Source: Paenibacillus sp. R14(2021) (GTDB lineage Bacteria; Bacillota; Bacilli; Paenibacillales; Paenibacillaceae). From it: DNA of 64,000 bases. The stretch spans positions 3,096,501 through 3,160,500 of the forward strand of contig NZ_CP080269.1 of NCBI RefSeq assembly GCF_019431355.1, read 5' to 3'. Positions 47,456 through 55,498 of the stretch are shown here, piece by piece. The position numbers and the translations under genes were made by a program. The notes under the pieces were generated by a model. That model was not told the origin of the DNA. It saw only the letters and a program-made list of their open reading frames with translations, and searched no databases. Position 1 is the stretch's first letter; each line of letters starts with the position of its first letter.

Positions 47456-47485
47456 TTTTCAGGCAATGGGTGCATGTTATATAAT
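47456..47485 (+). promoter_or_regulatory. Sigma-A type promoter of the ParB-like gene
   Basis: TTTTCA (47456-47461), 18-base spacer, perfect TATAAT (47480-47485), 58 bases before the start codon. Confidence 0.6.
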
Positions 47486-47543
47486 ACGGATGACTCATTT
47501 ACGCCGAATTTCGCAGTCTTCTGTATAAGATAGGAGAAATCAT

Positions 47544-48779
47544 ATGGATATTGTTCACATTGACATGTATTTAATCGATGAGGATACGGACCAGCCGCGC
47601 TACCAGTTCGATCAGGAAGCGCTCGAGGAACTCATGAAGAGCATCGAGGAGCTCGGCCTCCTCTCGCCCATTAAGGTGCGGACGACGCCTGACGGACGCT
47701 ACAAAATCATTTATGGCAACCGCCGCTACAAAGCCAGCAAAATGCTGAACAAGCCCACCATTCCCTGCATTGTCTCGACGGCAACGGATGAGATGGACAT
47801 TTATCTGGAGCAGATCGCCGAGAATCTGACGCGGGAAGGCTTCTCCCCGATCGAAGAGGCAGAGGCGTTCCACAAGCTGATGAACGAATCGAAGTTCAAC
47901 AGCTCCTTGAAGTTTCTGGCAGGAAAGCTTGGCAAGCCGGAGAATTACATCAAGAACAAATGCGAGCTGCTGAAATTCGGGAATGCCGTTCGTAAGCTCA
48001 TCGTCAGCGGCACGCATATCCGCAAGGATAAGCTGACGGAAGATCAAGTGCTGCCCATTAAGGATCTGCCGATCGAGTACCGCGATCCGCTTGCGCTGAT
48101 CGTGGCAAGGGACGAAATGCCGGTCAGCGACGTGAAGAAGATCGTGAAGCTGTTCAAGGACAAGGACATCTCGGAGGGCACGAAAGACAAGCTGCTCTAT
48201 AAATCCGGCTACGAGCTGCTCCAAACCTGGTCCACCGTGCAGCAGAACAAGAAGGAACGCGAACGTGCCGCCGAGCTGAAAGCTGAGCAGGAGGAGCGTG
48301 CGGCGGAGGCGAAGGCCGAGAGGGCGCGTCTTGCCGCCGAAGCGGCTGCGGCGGCCGCAGGCGCGGCTGGCGGCGCGAAAGCTGCGGCGGCGCCGGACGG
48401 CCTAGGCAGCGCAGCGCTTGGCGCGGTGCCTGCCAGCGGCGCGGCGAAGCCGGCCGGCTTGGCTGCCGGCGGCGGGCTGCTAGGCGCAGCGGGCGGCGCG
48501 CTCGCGGAGGTTGCCGCGTCGGTGCTCGCCGGAGCGGCGGCGCCAGCCGGCGAAGCTTCGCTCGCGGCAAGCCTGCAGCAGCTGCTGGCTTCGCTGTCCG
48601 CAGCGCAGCCGCTCCCGCAGGAAGCGCTGGACGCCTATGCCGCAGCGCAGCCGCAAGAAGCCGACCACGCGGTCTTCGCTGCCGGCGTGGAAGCGCTCAT
48701 CCATGGGCTTGAGCAGCAGCTCGCCCAGTGGCGCGGCGTTCAATTGATGGCCAAGGCCAAGACGGTCGCTGCCCAATAG
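47544..48779 (+). CDS. ParB/Srx-domain DNA-binding protein with Ala/Gly-rich tail
   Basis: A 411-residue protein. Residues about 1-90 form the ParB nucleotide-binding domain: DQPRYQFDQEALEELMKSI, then IIYGNRRYKASKM (the CTP-binding Arg patch, GNRR instead of GERR), then ENLTREGFSPIEEAEAF. Residues about 110-210 form the KorB-like helix-turn-helix region. After a charged helix (about 228-265, ERERAAELKAEQEERAAEAK-like) comes an Ala/Gly-rich stretch of some 100 residues (about 265-365), and a short helical C-terminus. It is not accompanied by parA, and no canonical parS site is visible. It is probably a ParB paralogue or a plasmid- or phage-derived relative. Confidence 0.85.
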   Translation: MDIVHIDMYLIDEDTDQPRYQFDQEALEELMKSIEELGLLSPIKVRTTPDGRYKIIYGNRRYKASKMLNKPTIPCIVSTATDEMDIYLEQIAENLTREGFSPIEEAEAFHKLMNESKFNSSLKFLAGKLGKPENYIKNKCELLKFGNAVRKLIVSGTHIRKDKLTEDQVLPIKDLPIEYRDPLALIVARDEMPVSDVKKIVKLFKDKDISEGTKDKLLYKSGYELLQTWSTVQQNKKERERAAELKAEQEERAAEAKAERARLAAEAAAAAAGAAGGAKAAAAPDGLGSAALGAVPASGAAKPAGLAAGGGLLGAAGGALAEVAASVLAGAAAPAGEASLAASLQQLLASLSAAQPLPQEALDAYAAAQPQEADHAVFAAGVEALIHGLEQQLAQWRGVQLMAKAKTVAAQ

Positions 48780-48833
48780 CACACCGGAATTAAGCTCGTT
48801 AACCCATCTAATCATTGGAGCGTGATCGCTGAA

Positions 48834-49664
48834 ATGAGTTATCTATCGCTAAGTACATGGAGTCTGCACCGCAATCTCGGACCGCTGCGCTGGACGCAGT
48901 GGGATGCGGAGGCCCGCAAGCATGTGTTCGTCGAAACACCGCAGCCGGAGCTGATGAAGCTCGTCGATCTGCCGGTCTTTCTGGCCAAGGAAGGCTTCGG
49001 CGCGCTGGAAATCGGCCACTTCCATTTCCCTTCCACGGACGACGCCTATTTGGCTGAGCTCAAGGACGCCTTCAAGCGCGCAGGCATTTCGTTCGATACG
49101 ATACTGCTCGATTACGGCGATATCTCAAGCTCCGACGAGACGCGCAGGCAAGCCGACCTCGCTTATATCCGAGAATGGATTGACGTCGCGGCCAAAGCCG
49201 GAGCGAAGAACATCCGCGTCGTCGCCGGCGAAAGCGAGCCTTCGGACGAAGCGGCGCTCGCCCGGGCCATCGATGCGCTTCTGGAGCTGCACGAATACGG
49301 ACAAAGCACCAACGTCCGCGTGATTACGGAGAACTTCAAGCCGCTGACCTCGAAGGCCGTCAACTGCCTGGCCATCGTGAACGCATTCGATGGCAAGCTG
49401 AACCTGATCGACGATTTCGGCAATTTCAAGGGCGAATCCAAATACGAGGAACTCGCCGCCATTATGCCTTACGCCGTATCGATTCACGCCAAGGCCCACT
49501 ATGACGAGAATGGCATGCCGGACTTAGAGGAATACACGCGCTGCCTCGACCTGCTGAAGCAAGGCAATTACGCAGGCGCGGTATCACTCATTTACGACGG
49601 ACCCGGCGATATGTGGGAAGGCATCAACAGAGTGCGCCGCATCGTGGAGCCGTACCTGCAATAG
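48834..49664 (+). CDS. Sugar phosphate isomerase/epimerase family protein
   Basis: A 276-residue AP-endonuclease-2-type TIM barrel. The segments EIGHFHFPSTDD, RVITENFKPL, DDFGNFKGES, SIHAKAHYDENG and SLIYDGPGDMWEG carry the His, Glu and Asp residues expected of the active site. Catalysis would be isomerisation or epimerisation of a sugar or inositol derivative. An in-frame GTG four codons upstream overlaps the GGAG sequence, so the ATG at 48834 is preferred. It lies 54 bases after the ParB-like gene. Confidence 0.8.
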   Translation: MSYLSLSTWSLHRNLGPLRWTQWDAEARKHVFVETPQPELMKLVDLPVFLAKEGFGALEIGHFHFPSTDDAYLAELKDAFKRAGISFDTILLDYGDISSSDETRRQADLAYIREWIDVAAKAGAKNIRVVAGESEPSDEAALARAIDALLELHEYGQSTNVRVITENFKPLTSKAVNCLAIVNAFDGKLNLIDDFGNFKGESKYEELAAIMPYAVSIHAKAHYDENGMPDLEEYTRCLDLLKQGNYAGAVSLIYDGPGDMWEGINRVRRIVEPYLQ

Positions 49665-49847
49665 CAGCGCTGCGAGCCGTAGCGCCGCCGGGCGCGGTGC
49701 TGCAAGGTGCTAAGGCGCGGTGCTGCAAGGCGCGGTGCAGGAAAGTTGCCGCAGCAAGGCGGAATGCGCGCAAAAAACTGTGCCGTGCAAGCCAGCGATG
49801 AAACACCGCAGCACATCCGGCTCGCCTGGCGCGCGGCAAAGCCGCAC

Positions 49848-49895
49848 AAAAAAAGGGTTTTCGTTCGGCACGCTGCCGATCGAAAACCCTTTTTT
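49848..49895. terminator. Bidirectional terminator between convergent operons
   Basis: AAAAAAGGGTTTTCG and CGAAAACCCTTTTTT pair perfectly around a 16-base loop, giving a T-run on both strands. It ends the isomerase gene (plus) and the acyl-CoA operon (minus). The 180 bases to the left contain imperfect direct repeats of GCGCGGTGCTGCAAGG. Confidence 0.92.
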
Positions 49896-49935
49896 GTATG
49901 CTCGCTTACGAATGCACCCGCGAGGCTGGCTTCGC

Positions 49936-50727
49936 TTACCGCCCGTCAGGACCGTACGCAATCAGCGTCAGCCCGCCGTCCACGCCGAGCACCTGCCCCG
50001 TGATGAAGCCGGCCCCTTCGCCGGCCAGGAACAGCGCTGCGTGCGCCACGTCCTCCGGCTGCGTAAGACGACCGAGCGGCGTGCGGCTGATTATGTTCGC
50101 CTTGAAGGTATCGAACGTATCTTTGGCGTAGAAGCGCACGGAGTCCGTTTCGACCACGCCGGGCGAAATGACGTTGCACGTAATGCCCTTCGGGCCGAGC
50201 TCCGCCGCCAAATAGCGCGACATCGATTCCAGCGCCGCCTTGGCGGAGCCGATGTTCGAATAGTTCGGCAGCGCGAACTGGCTGCCGAGACTCGACACCG
50301 TCAAGATACGCCCGGCCCTTCCTTCCATCAGCGGGACCGCCCGCTGCACGGCCTGCAGGACGCTCTTGATCACGACCTGATACGTGCGGTCGAGATGGTA
50401 GTCCTTCGTATCGAGCACCGGCTTGAACGCGGTAGCCGCGGCGTTCGCCATGAAGACGTCCAGCGCGCCCCATTCCTGCGTCAGCTGATCGAACATCGCA
50501 TCGATCTCCGCCGGCGACTCCAGCTCGGCTTTGCAGACGAGCGCCTGCACGCCGAACGCGCGAACCTCGTCCGCCGTCGCCTGAGCAGCCTCCACGTCCC
50601 GGCGATAATGAATCGCCACATCCGCGCCTGCCTTCGCGAAAGCAAGCGCCGTCGCGCGTCCGATGCCGCGAGAGCTCCCGGTAATCAGTACCTTTTTCCC
50701 ATGAAATGCAGCAGACAAAGCGTTCAC
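49936..50727 (-). CDS. SDR enoyl-thioester reductase (FabL/ChcA-like), last gene of the acyl-CoA operon
   Basis: A 263-residue short-chain dehydrogenase. The cofactor motif TGSSRGIG is at residues 16-23 and NAAA at about 95-98. The active-site Tyr156 and Lys163 are spaced Yx6K, the pattern of enoyl reductases (FabI/FabL), not the Yx3K of alcohol-oxidising SDRs. The sequence is closest in style to FabL. ChcA, the 1-cyclohexenylcarbonyl-CoA reductase of ansatrienin biosynthesis, is also an SDR, and this gene takes the expected place in the operon. The start is GTG (50725-50727) close behind AAAGGG; a TTG three codons later is possible. It lies 25 bases from the reductase gene upstream. Confidence 0.85.
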   Translation of the reverse strand: MNALSAAFHGKKVLITGSSRGIGRATALAFAKAGADVAIHYRRDVEAAQATADEVRAFGVQALVCKAELESPAEIDAMFDQLTQEWGALDVFMANAAATAFKPVLDTKDYHLDRTYQVVIKSVLQAVQRAVPLMEGRAGRILTVSSLGSQFALPNYSNIGSAKAALESMSRYLAAELGPKGITCNVISPGVVETDSVRFYAKDTFDTFKANIISRTPLGRLTQPEDVAHAALFLAGEGAGFITGQVLGVDGGLTLIAYGPDGR

Positions 50728-50752
50728 ATCCCTTTCGATTGCTTATTTTCGA

Positions 50753-52735
50753 TTACAGCCCAAGTGCCGCTTCGTACGCCTGCCTAATCGCCCTTGCGGC
50801 ATTGAGCTCCGACGGATCGGCTGCTCCGCCGACCACGTCCGCCGCCGCTTGTTCCATCTTAAGCAGGCCCGGCTCCATGCGTGACCGCTGGCCCGTGCAA
50901 AGCACGACCTGGTCGGCTTCCACGAACAGCCTCTCCGCATCGCTCTCGACCCAGATGCCCTCCGCTGTGATGCCGGTGCAGCGATAGCCCTTCAGCACGC
51001 GGACGCCGCGGCGCTTCAGCTCACCGAGCAGTACCCAGCGGGAGGTCGGACCGACGCCCTTCGCCACCTTCTCCGAACGGGAGACGAGCGTAATTGCGGC
51101 CGGTACCGCAGGCTGTGCTTCCTGTCCGCGCTCGGCGAAGAAGGCGGCTTCTTCCGGCTGCAGACTCATCCGTTCGGCCAAATAATGCGCCACGTCGCTG
51201 CCGATGCCGCCTCCGCCTATGACCGCGATTTTCCTGCCGAACGGCCGCGTTCCCGCGAGCAGCTCGGCATAGGTGCACACATGGGGCAAATCCGCGCCCT
51301 CCAGCAATTCAGGCACATACGGCTGCACGCCGGTTGCCATTATCATTCGGTCGAACCCGGCCAGCTCCTGGGCATCCGGCACGCTCGACATGCGGATGTC
51401 CACGCCAAGCCGATGCAAGGCCACGCGGAAGTAGCGGATCGTCTCGCGAAACGCCCCTTTGCCGGGAATGTGCGACGCGAGTAGAAACTGACCGCCGAGC
51501 CGTGCCGTCTCCTCGTACAGCGTCACCCTGTGACCGCGCTCGGCGGCGGTTTTGGCCGCTTGCAGCCCTGCGACGCCGCCGCCTACGACGGCAACGCTCA
51601 ACGGCACGCCAGCAGGTGACACCTCTTCCGCTTCGCGCCCCGCGCGCGGATTAACCAGGCAGCCGACCGGCTTCGGCGGATGGCCCATCGTATGATCCAG
51701 GCAAACCTGGTTGCAGGAGATGCACAGGTTCAGCCCGTCGAAGTCGCCTGCGGCGATCTTACCAGCGAACGAGGCGTCCGCGAGCCACGGCCGTGCCGGG
51801 GCGATGAAATCCAGGTCGCCCCGCAGCAGCAGCCGCTCCGCGACCTCCGCCGTATGGATGCGGTTCGCGCCGATAACCGGAATATCGACTTCGGCACGGA
51901 TTGTGCCAGCGATGGAGGCGAAAGCGCCCGGCGGCACGATCGCACCGACCGTTGGAATCGCGGATTCATGCCAACCGATGCCGATATTGAGCGCGTCGGC
52001 GCCGCTCTTCGCAAGGCGCCGGGCCAGCTCCAGTGTCTCCTCCCGCGTTGTGCTTCCTTCCATGCAGTCGTCGCCGGACATCCGATAGATGAGAGGAAAA
52101 CCACCGCCGACACGCGCGCGGATGCCTTCGAGGATTTCAAGGCAGAGCTTCATCCGTCCCTCGTGGCCCTGCCCGTATTCGTCGTCCCGCTGGTTCGTTA
52201 GAGGCGAGACGAACTCGTTCAGCAGATAGCCTTCGGAACCCATGATTTCGATCGCTGCGAAGCCTGTGTGCGCTGCGAATGCCGCGCCTTCGGCGAAAGC
52301 TTCCTTCAACCGGGCGATGTCCTCGCGCGTCATCTCCGCTGGCGTCTCCTTCGTCAGCCGCGAAGGGATCGGACTTGGCGCCCACGGCATGAGGCCCGTC
52401 TCCTTACTGCTCGCGTACCTGCCCCGATGGGCCAGCTGAAGCGCCAGCCGCCCCCCGTCGCGCCGGATCGCGTCGGCCAGCTCCGCCAGCTGCGCGCGAT
52501 GATCGGGCTCCGTCAGGTCGAACATGCCGGTTCCCCCGCCTTCGGGCAGCACGGCGACGTTGCCGGTCATGATGAGCTCGGCTCCGCCCCGCACCCGTTC
52601 CCGGTAGAAGGCGATCAGCTGGGGCAGCGATTCCCGGCTTCCTTCAATACCCAGATGCATCGCGCCCATCAAGATGCGATGCTTCGTTGTAAGGGAGCCG
52701 ATGCGCCCCGGCTGCAGCAGCAGTGATCGTTCCAT
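50753..52735 (-). CDS. 2,4-dienoyl-CoA reductase-like FMN/FAD/4Fe-4S oxidoreductase
   Basis: A 660-residue protein; ATG 52733-52735 is eight bases after the previous stop. Residues about 1-340 form an old-yellow-enzyme-type FMN barrel (RILMGAMHLG, LQLAHRGRYAS, NEFVSPLTNQRDDEYG). A CISCNQVC...GCLVNP cluster (about 345-370) binds a 4Fe-4S centre, and the C-terminal half has FAD and NAD(P) motifs (VAVVGGGVAGLQAAKTA, and IAVIGGGGIGSDVAHYLA). This is the domain layout of FadH and related enoate or dienoyl-CoA reductases. In this operon it could reduce a ring double bond of a cyclohexadiene-carboxyl-CoA intermediate. A longer frame opens upstream but runs inside the neighbouring gene. Confidence 0.9.
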   Translation of the reverse strand: MERSLLLQPGRIGSLTTKHRILMGAMHLGIEGSRESLPQLIAFYRERVRGGAELIMTGNVAVLPEGGGTGMFDLTEPDHRAQLAELADAIRRDGGRLALQLAHRGRYASSKETGLMPWAPSPIPSRLTKETPAEMTREDIARLKEAFAEGAAFAAHTGFAAIEIMGSEGYLLNEFVSPLTNQRDDEYGQGHEGRMKLCLEILEGIRARVGGGFPLIYRMSGDDCMEGSTTREETLELARRLAKSGADALNIGIGWHESAIPTVGAIVPPGAFASIAGTIRAEVDIPVIGANRIHTAEVAERLLLRGDLDFIAPARPWLADASFAGKIAAGDFDGLNLCISCNQVCLDHTMGHPPKPVGCLVNPRAGREAEEVSPAGVPLSVAVVGGGVAGLQAAKTAAERGHRVTLYEETARLGGQFLLASHIPGKGAFRETIRYFRVALHRLGVDIRMSSVPDAQELAGFDRMIMATGVQPYVPELLEGADLPHVCTYAELLAGTRPFGRKIAVIGGGGIGSDVAHYLAERMSLQPEEAAFFAERGQEAQPAVPAAITLVSRSEKVAKGVGPTSRWVLLGELKRRGVRVLKGYRCTGITAEGIWVESDAERLFVEADQVVLCTGQRSRMEPGLLKMEQAAADVVGGAADPSELNAARAIRQAYEAALGL

Positions 52736-52743
52736 GCCCGCGC

Positions 52744-53877
52744 TCACCCTCCCGCCAGCACATGCTTGGCGATGACCGCTTTTTGAATCTCCGCCGTGCC
52801 TTCCTCGAACTTCTGCGCCCGCGCGTCGCGGTAGATCCGCTCGATCTCGTAGCCCTTGAAATAACCGATGCCGCCCCAGATTTGCTGCGCCTTGTCCGTA
52901 ACGCGCTGCAGCATCTCGAGCGCGTACAGCTTCGCCATCGAAGCCGGGGGCGGCGTCAGCGTGCCGTCGTCCTTCAAGCGGCCCGCATACATAACCAGCT
53001 GGCGCGCAGCCTCGATATCCGTCGCCATTTCGGCAATCCACGTCTGGACGACCTGCCGCTGGCTGAGGGATTTGCCGAAGGTGACGCGCTCGCGGCTGCG
53101 CGCCACGGCGATGTCGAACGCGCGCTGCGCAAGCCCGACGCAGGTCATACCGACGCAGATCCGGCTTGGATCGAGGAAGCCGTTCAGCGCGCCAGCGAGT
53201 CCTTGTCCGACCTCGCCAAGCAGATGGTCCGCGGGAACGCGTGCATCCTTCAAGACGATGTGGGCATGTCCGGTTCCCGTGAGTCCGAGCGTCGAAGACA
53301 TTTCACGGATCTCCACGCCCGCGGCGGTCCGTGGCACGAGCAAGGCCATTGTGCCCTCGTAGCCCTTAGTCCCTTCCAAGCGCGCGTAGATAAGCAAGTA
53401 ATCGACCGTATCCCCGAAGGTAATCAGCCATTTCTCGCCCGACAGCACATAGGAATCGCCTTCCTTGCGGGCAGATGTTTCAATGTCGGCACCGGAGCCC
53501 GCGTTCGGCTCCGTGAGCGCGAAGGCCGCCGTAATTTCGCCGCGCACGAGCGGCTTCACGAAGCGTTCGCGCTGCGCCTCGTTTGCCAGGAAGTCGACAG
53601 GCCTCCAAATCCCGTTGATGACGTGCACGACCATGCGGATCGAGCCGTGCGATTCCGAGAACAGCTCGAGCAGCTGCAAATATTGCGTGAAGCTGAGACC
53701 GTGGCCGCCGTAGGCTTCCGGTGCGGCAAGACGAAGATAGCCCCGCTCCCGCAGCTCCTGCCAGACGTCCGGCCCGCACTGCCCGGTCTCCTCGATGCGC
53801 ACCGAGAGCTCCCGCAGACGTCCGTCCACGTAGCCTCTGACCTCCGCTTTTAACCGTTGAAATTGCGTATCGTTCAT
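52744..53877 (-). CDS. Acyl-CoA dehydrogenase
   Basis: A 377-residue flavoprotein of normal length. It has FALTEPNAGSGAD (about residues 119-131), the GEKWLITFGD segment and C-terminal IYRDARAQKFEEGTAEIQK, in which the first Glu of EEGT is the position of the catalytic base. ACADs desaturate acyl-CoA thioesters at the alpha-beta carbons. In the operon context the substrate may be a cyclohexane- or cyclohexene-carboxyl-CoA, or a branched or fatty acyl-CoA if the operon is catabolic. It lies 31 bases downstream of the ligase and eight bases before the reductase. Confidence 0.9.
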   Translation of the reverse strand: MNDTQFQRLKAEVRGYVDGRLRELSVRIEETGQCGPDVWQELRERGYLRLAAPEAYGGHGLSFTQYLQLLELFSESHGSIRMVVHVINGIWRPVDFLANEAQRERFVKPLVRGEITAAFALTEPNAGSGADIETSARKEGDSYVLSGEKWLITFGDTVDYLLIYARLEGTKGYEGTMALLVPRTAAGVEIREMSSTLGLTGTGHAHIVLKDARVPADHLLGEVGQGLAGALNGFLDPSRICVGMTCVGLAQRAFDIAVARSRERVTFGKSLSQRQVVQTWIAEMATDIEAARQLVMYAGRLKDDGTLTPPPASMAKLYALEMLQRVTDKAQQIWGGIGYFKGYEIERIYRDARAQKFEEGTAEIQKAVIAKHVLAGG

Positions 53878-53908
53878 TACTCAACCCTCTCCCTCTGAAA
53901 ATGAGCCG

Positions 53909-55498
53909 TCATTCGTTCTGGAGCTTGTCCGCTATCATTTGCCGAAGCAAATACTTCTGAATCTTGCCCGTCGGCGTGCGGGGCATGTCCTTCAAAATCT
54001 CCAGCCGTTCCGGCCAATACGCCTTCGTCACGCCTAGTTCCTGCATATAGGCGGTCACTTCGGTCAGCGTTATTTCCTGCTCCGGATCGATAAGCGTTAC
54101 GTACGCGCAAATCCGCTCATTCAGCCGCTGATCGGGCATCCCGACAACGGCCGCGTCCCGGATCGCGTTCATGCGGTACAGCAGATTCTCGATCTCGGAG
54201 ACCGGAATCTTCATCCCACCCCGGTTGATGATGTCCTTCACGCGGCCGGTCAGATGCAGATTGCCCTGCTCATCGATGATCGCCAGATCCCCGGTATTGA
54301 AGAAACCATCGGCATCGATCACCGAATCGTACCAATCCGGACGATTTAAATACGCGGTAAACATTGCCGGCGTCTTCACCATGAAGATGCCTTCCTGCCC
54401 CGGCGGCAGCGGCCGTCCGTCCGAATCGATGACCTTCATTCGTCTGCCCGAAATCGCCAGCCCGTCCGTATTCCAGGAGCTGTCCGCGTACTGCTTGACC
54501 GATCCGACGCTGATCATGCACGACTCAGTGGAGCCCCAGCCCCCCACGACTTTGCAGTTCAGCCGGTGGCGCGCTTCTTCAGCCAGCTTGCGCGGCACGG
54601 GCGCACCAGTCGCAACGAAAATCTTCAGCCCCTGAGGCGGCCGCTCTTCGCGGGTCAAATCCGCCAGAAACGGCATCGCAGCCTGCACGAACGTCGCTCC
54701 GTGCCGCTCGATCGCGGCACGAGCCGTTTCCATTTCCCAGACGCCTTGGCACACTTGCTTGGCGCCCAAATACATCGCAAGCATCATGCCGTACAGAAAC
54801 CCGGTCTGATGTGCCATCGGCGACGGAATCCATAACGTGTCCTTCGCCGTCAAGCCAAGCTCCTTCACGTGGGCGGCCAGCCCTTCGCTGAGCGTCCGGT
54901 GCGTATGGATGACGCCCTTCGGCTCGCCTGTCGTCCCCGACGTGAACAGCAGCTGGGCCGGCGAATCCGGCCCCGGACGACGGCGCGCGATCAGCTCCCT
55001 GTCGGGCTCGCGGCTTGCGAGCCCCCCCAGGCAGCGCCTAAGATCCGATGGATCGTTGGTATCGATCATAATCACATGGCGCAAACCCGGCATTTCGGAG
55101 CGGATCTTGCGGATCAGCGGGCCGTATTGGAAATTCCGATATTCATCCGGAATGAGCAGCACCTTGCTCTGCGCGCGGCCGACGATAAACGGAATTTCCC
55201 GCTCCCTCAGCACCGGCAGCAGCGGGCAGGCAACGGCGCCGATCTTCCAGACGGCCAATGTAAAGACGACGAATTCCCAGCGGTTCGGCAGCAGATAGGC
55301 TACGTTCTCGCCTTCCTCCACCCCGAGCTCGATCAGCCCTTGCGCGGCACGGTCCGAGAGCGCATCCAGCTCGCCGTAACTGATGCTGACCGGCGACGCG
55401 GCATCTGCCAGGTCCACAATCGCGCCGCTTCCCGGCTTCGCTTGGGACAGCCGGTGCAGGAAGAGCCGTTCCTGTTTGAAGGTCTTGGTTGAGATCAT
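53909..55498 (-). CDS. Acyl-CoA synthetase / ligase (AMP-binding)
   Basis: A 529-residue ANL-superfamily enzyme. The ATP-binding motif LLFTSGTTGEPKG is at about residues 188-200, followed by GWGSTE (A5), DGFFNTGDLA (A7 Asp), GRVKDIINRGG (A8) and PRTPTGKIQKY with the catalytic Lys (A10, near 519). It activates a carboxylic acid as the CoA thioester through an acyl-AMP. It resembles cyclohexanecarboxylate or cyclohexene-carboxylate CoA ligases and medium-chain ligases. The start ATG overlaps the stop of the EPSP-synthase-like gene by four bases (ATGA), a strong sign that both act on the same pathway. Confidence 0.9.
   Translation of the reverse strand: MISTKTFKQERLFLHRLSQAKPGSGAIVDLADAASPVSISYGELDALSDRAAQGLIELGVEEGENVAYLLPNRWEFVVFTLAVWKIGAVACPLLPVLREREIPFIVGRAQSKVLLIPDEYRNFQYGPLIRKIRSEMPGLRHVIMIDTNDPSDLRRCLGGLASREPDRELIARRRPGPDSPAQLLFTSGTTGEPKGVIHTHRTLSEGLAAHVKELGLTAKDTLWIPSPMAHQTGFLYGMMLAMYLGAKQVCQGVWEMETARAAIERHGATFVQAAMPFLADLTREERPPQGLKIFVATGAPVPRKLAEEARHRLNCKVVGGWGSTESCMISVGSVKQYADSSWNTDGLAISGRRMKVIDSDGRPLPPGQEGIFMVKTPAMFTAYLNRPDWYDSVIDADGFFNTGDLAIIDEQGNLHLTGRVKDIINRGGMKIPVSEIENLLYRMNAIRDAAVVGMPDQRLNERICAYVTLIDPEQEITLTEVTAYMQELGVTKAYWPERLEILKDMPRTPTGKIQKYLLRQMIADKLQNE

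Noticed and set aside
49665-49847. GCGCGGTGCTGCAAGG direct repeats as a mobile element end.
   Set aside because: Only two to three imperfect copies without inverted repeats or a transposase; probably local slippage.
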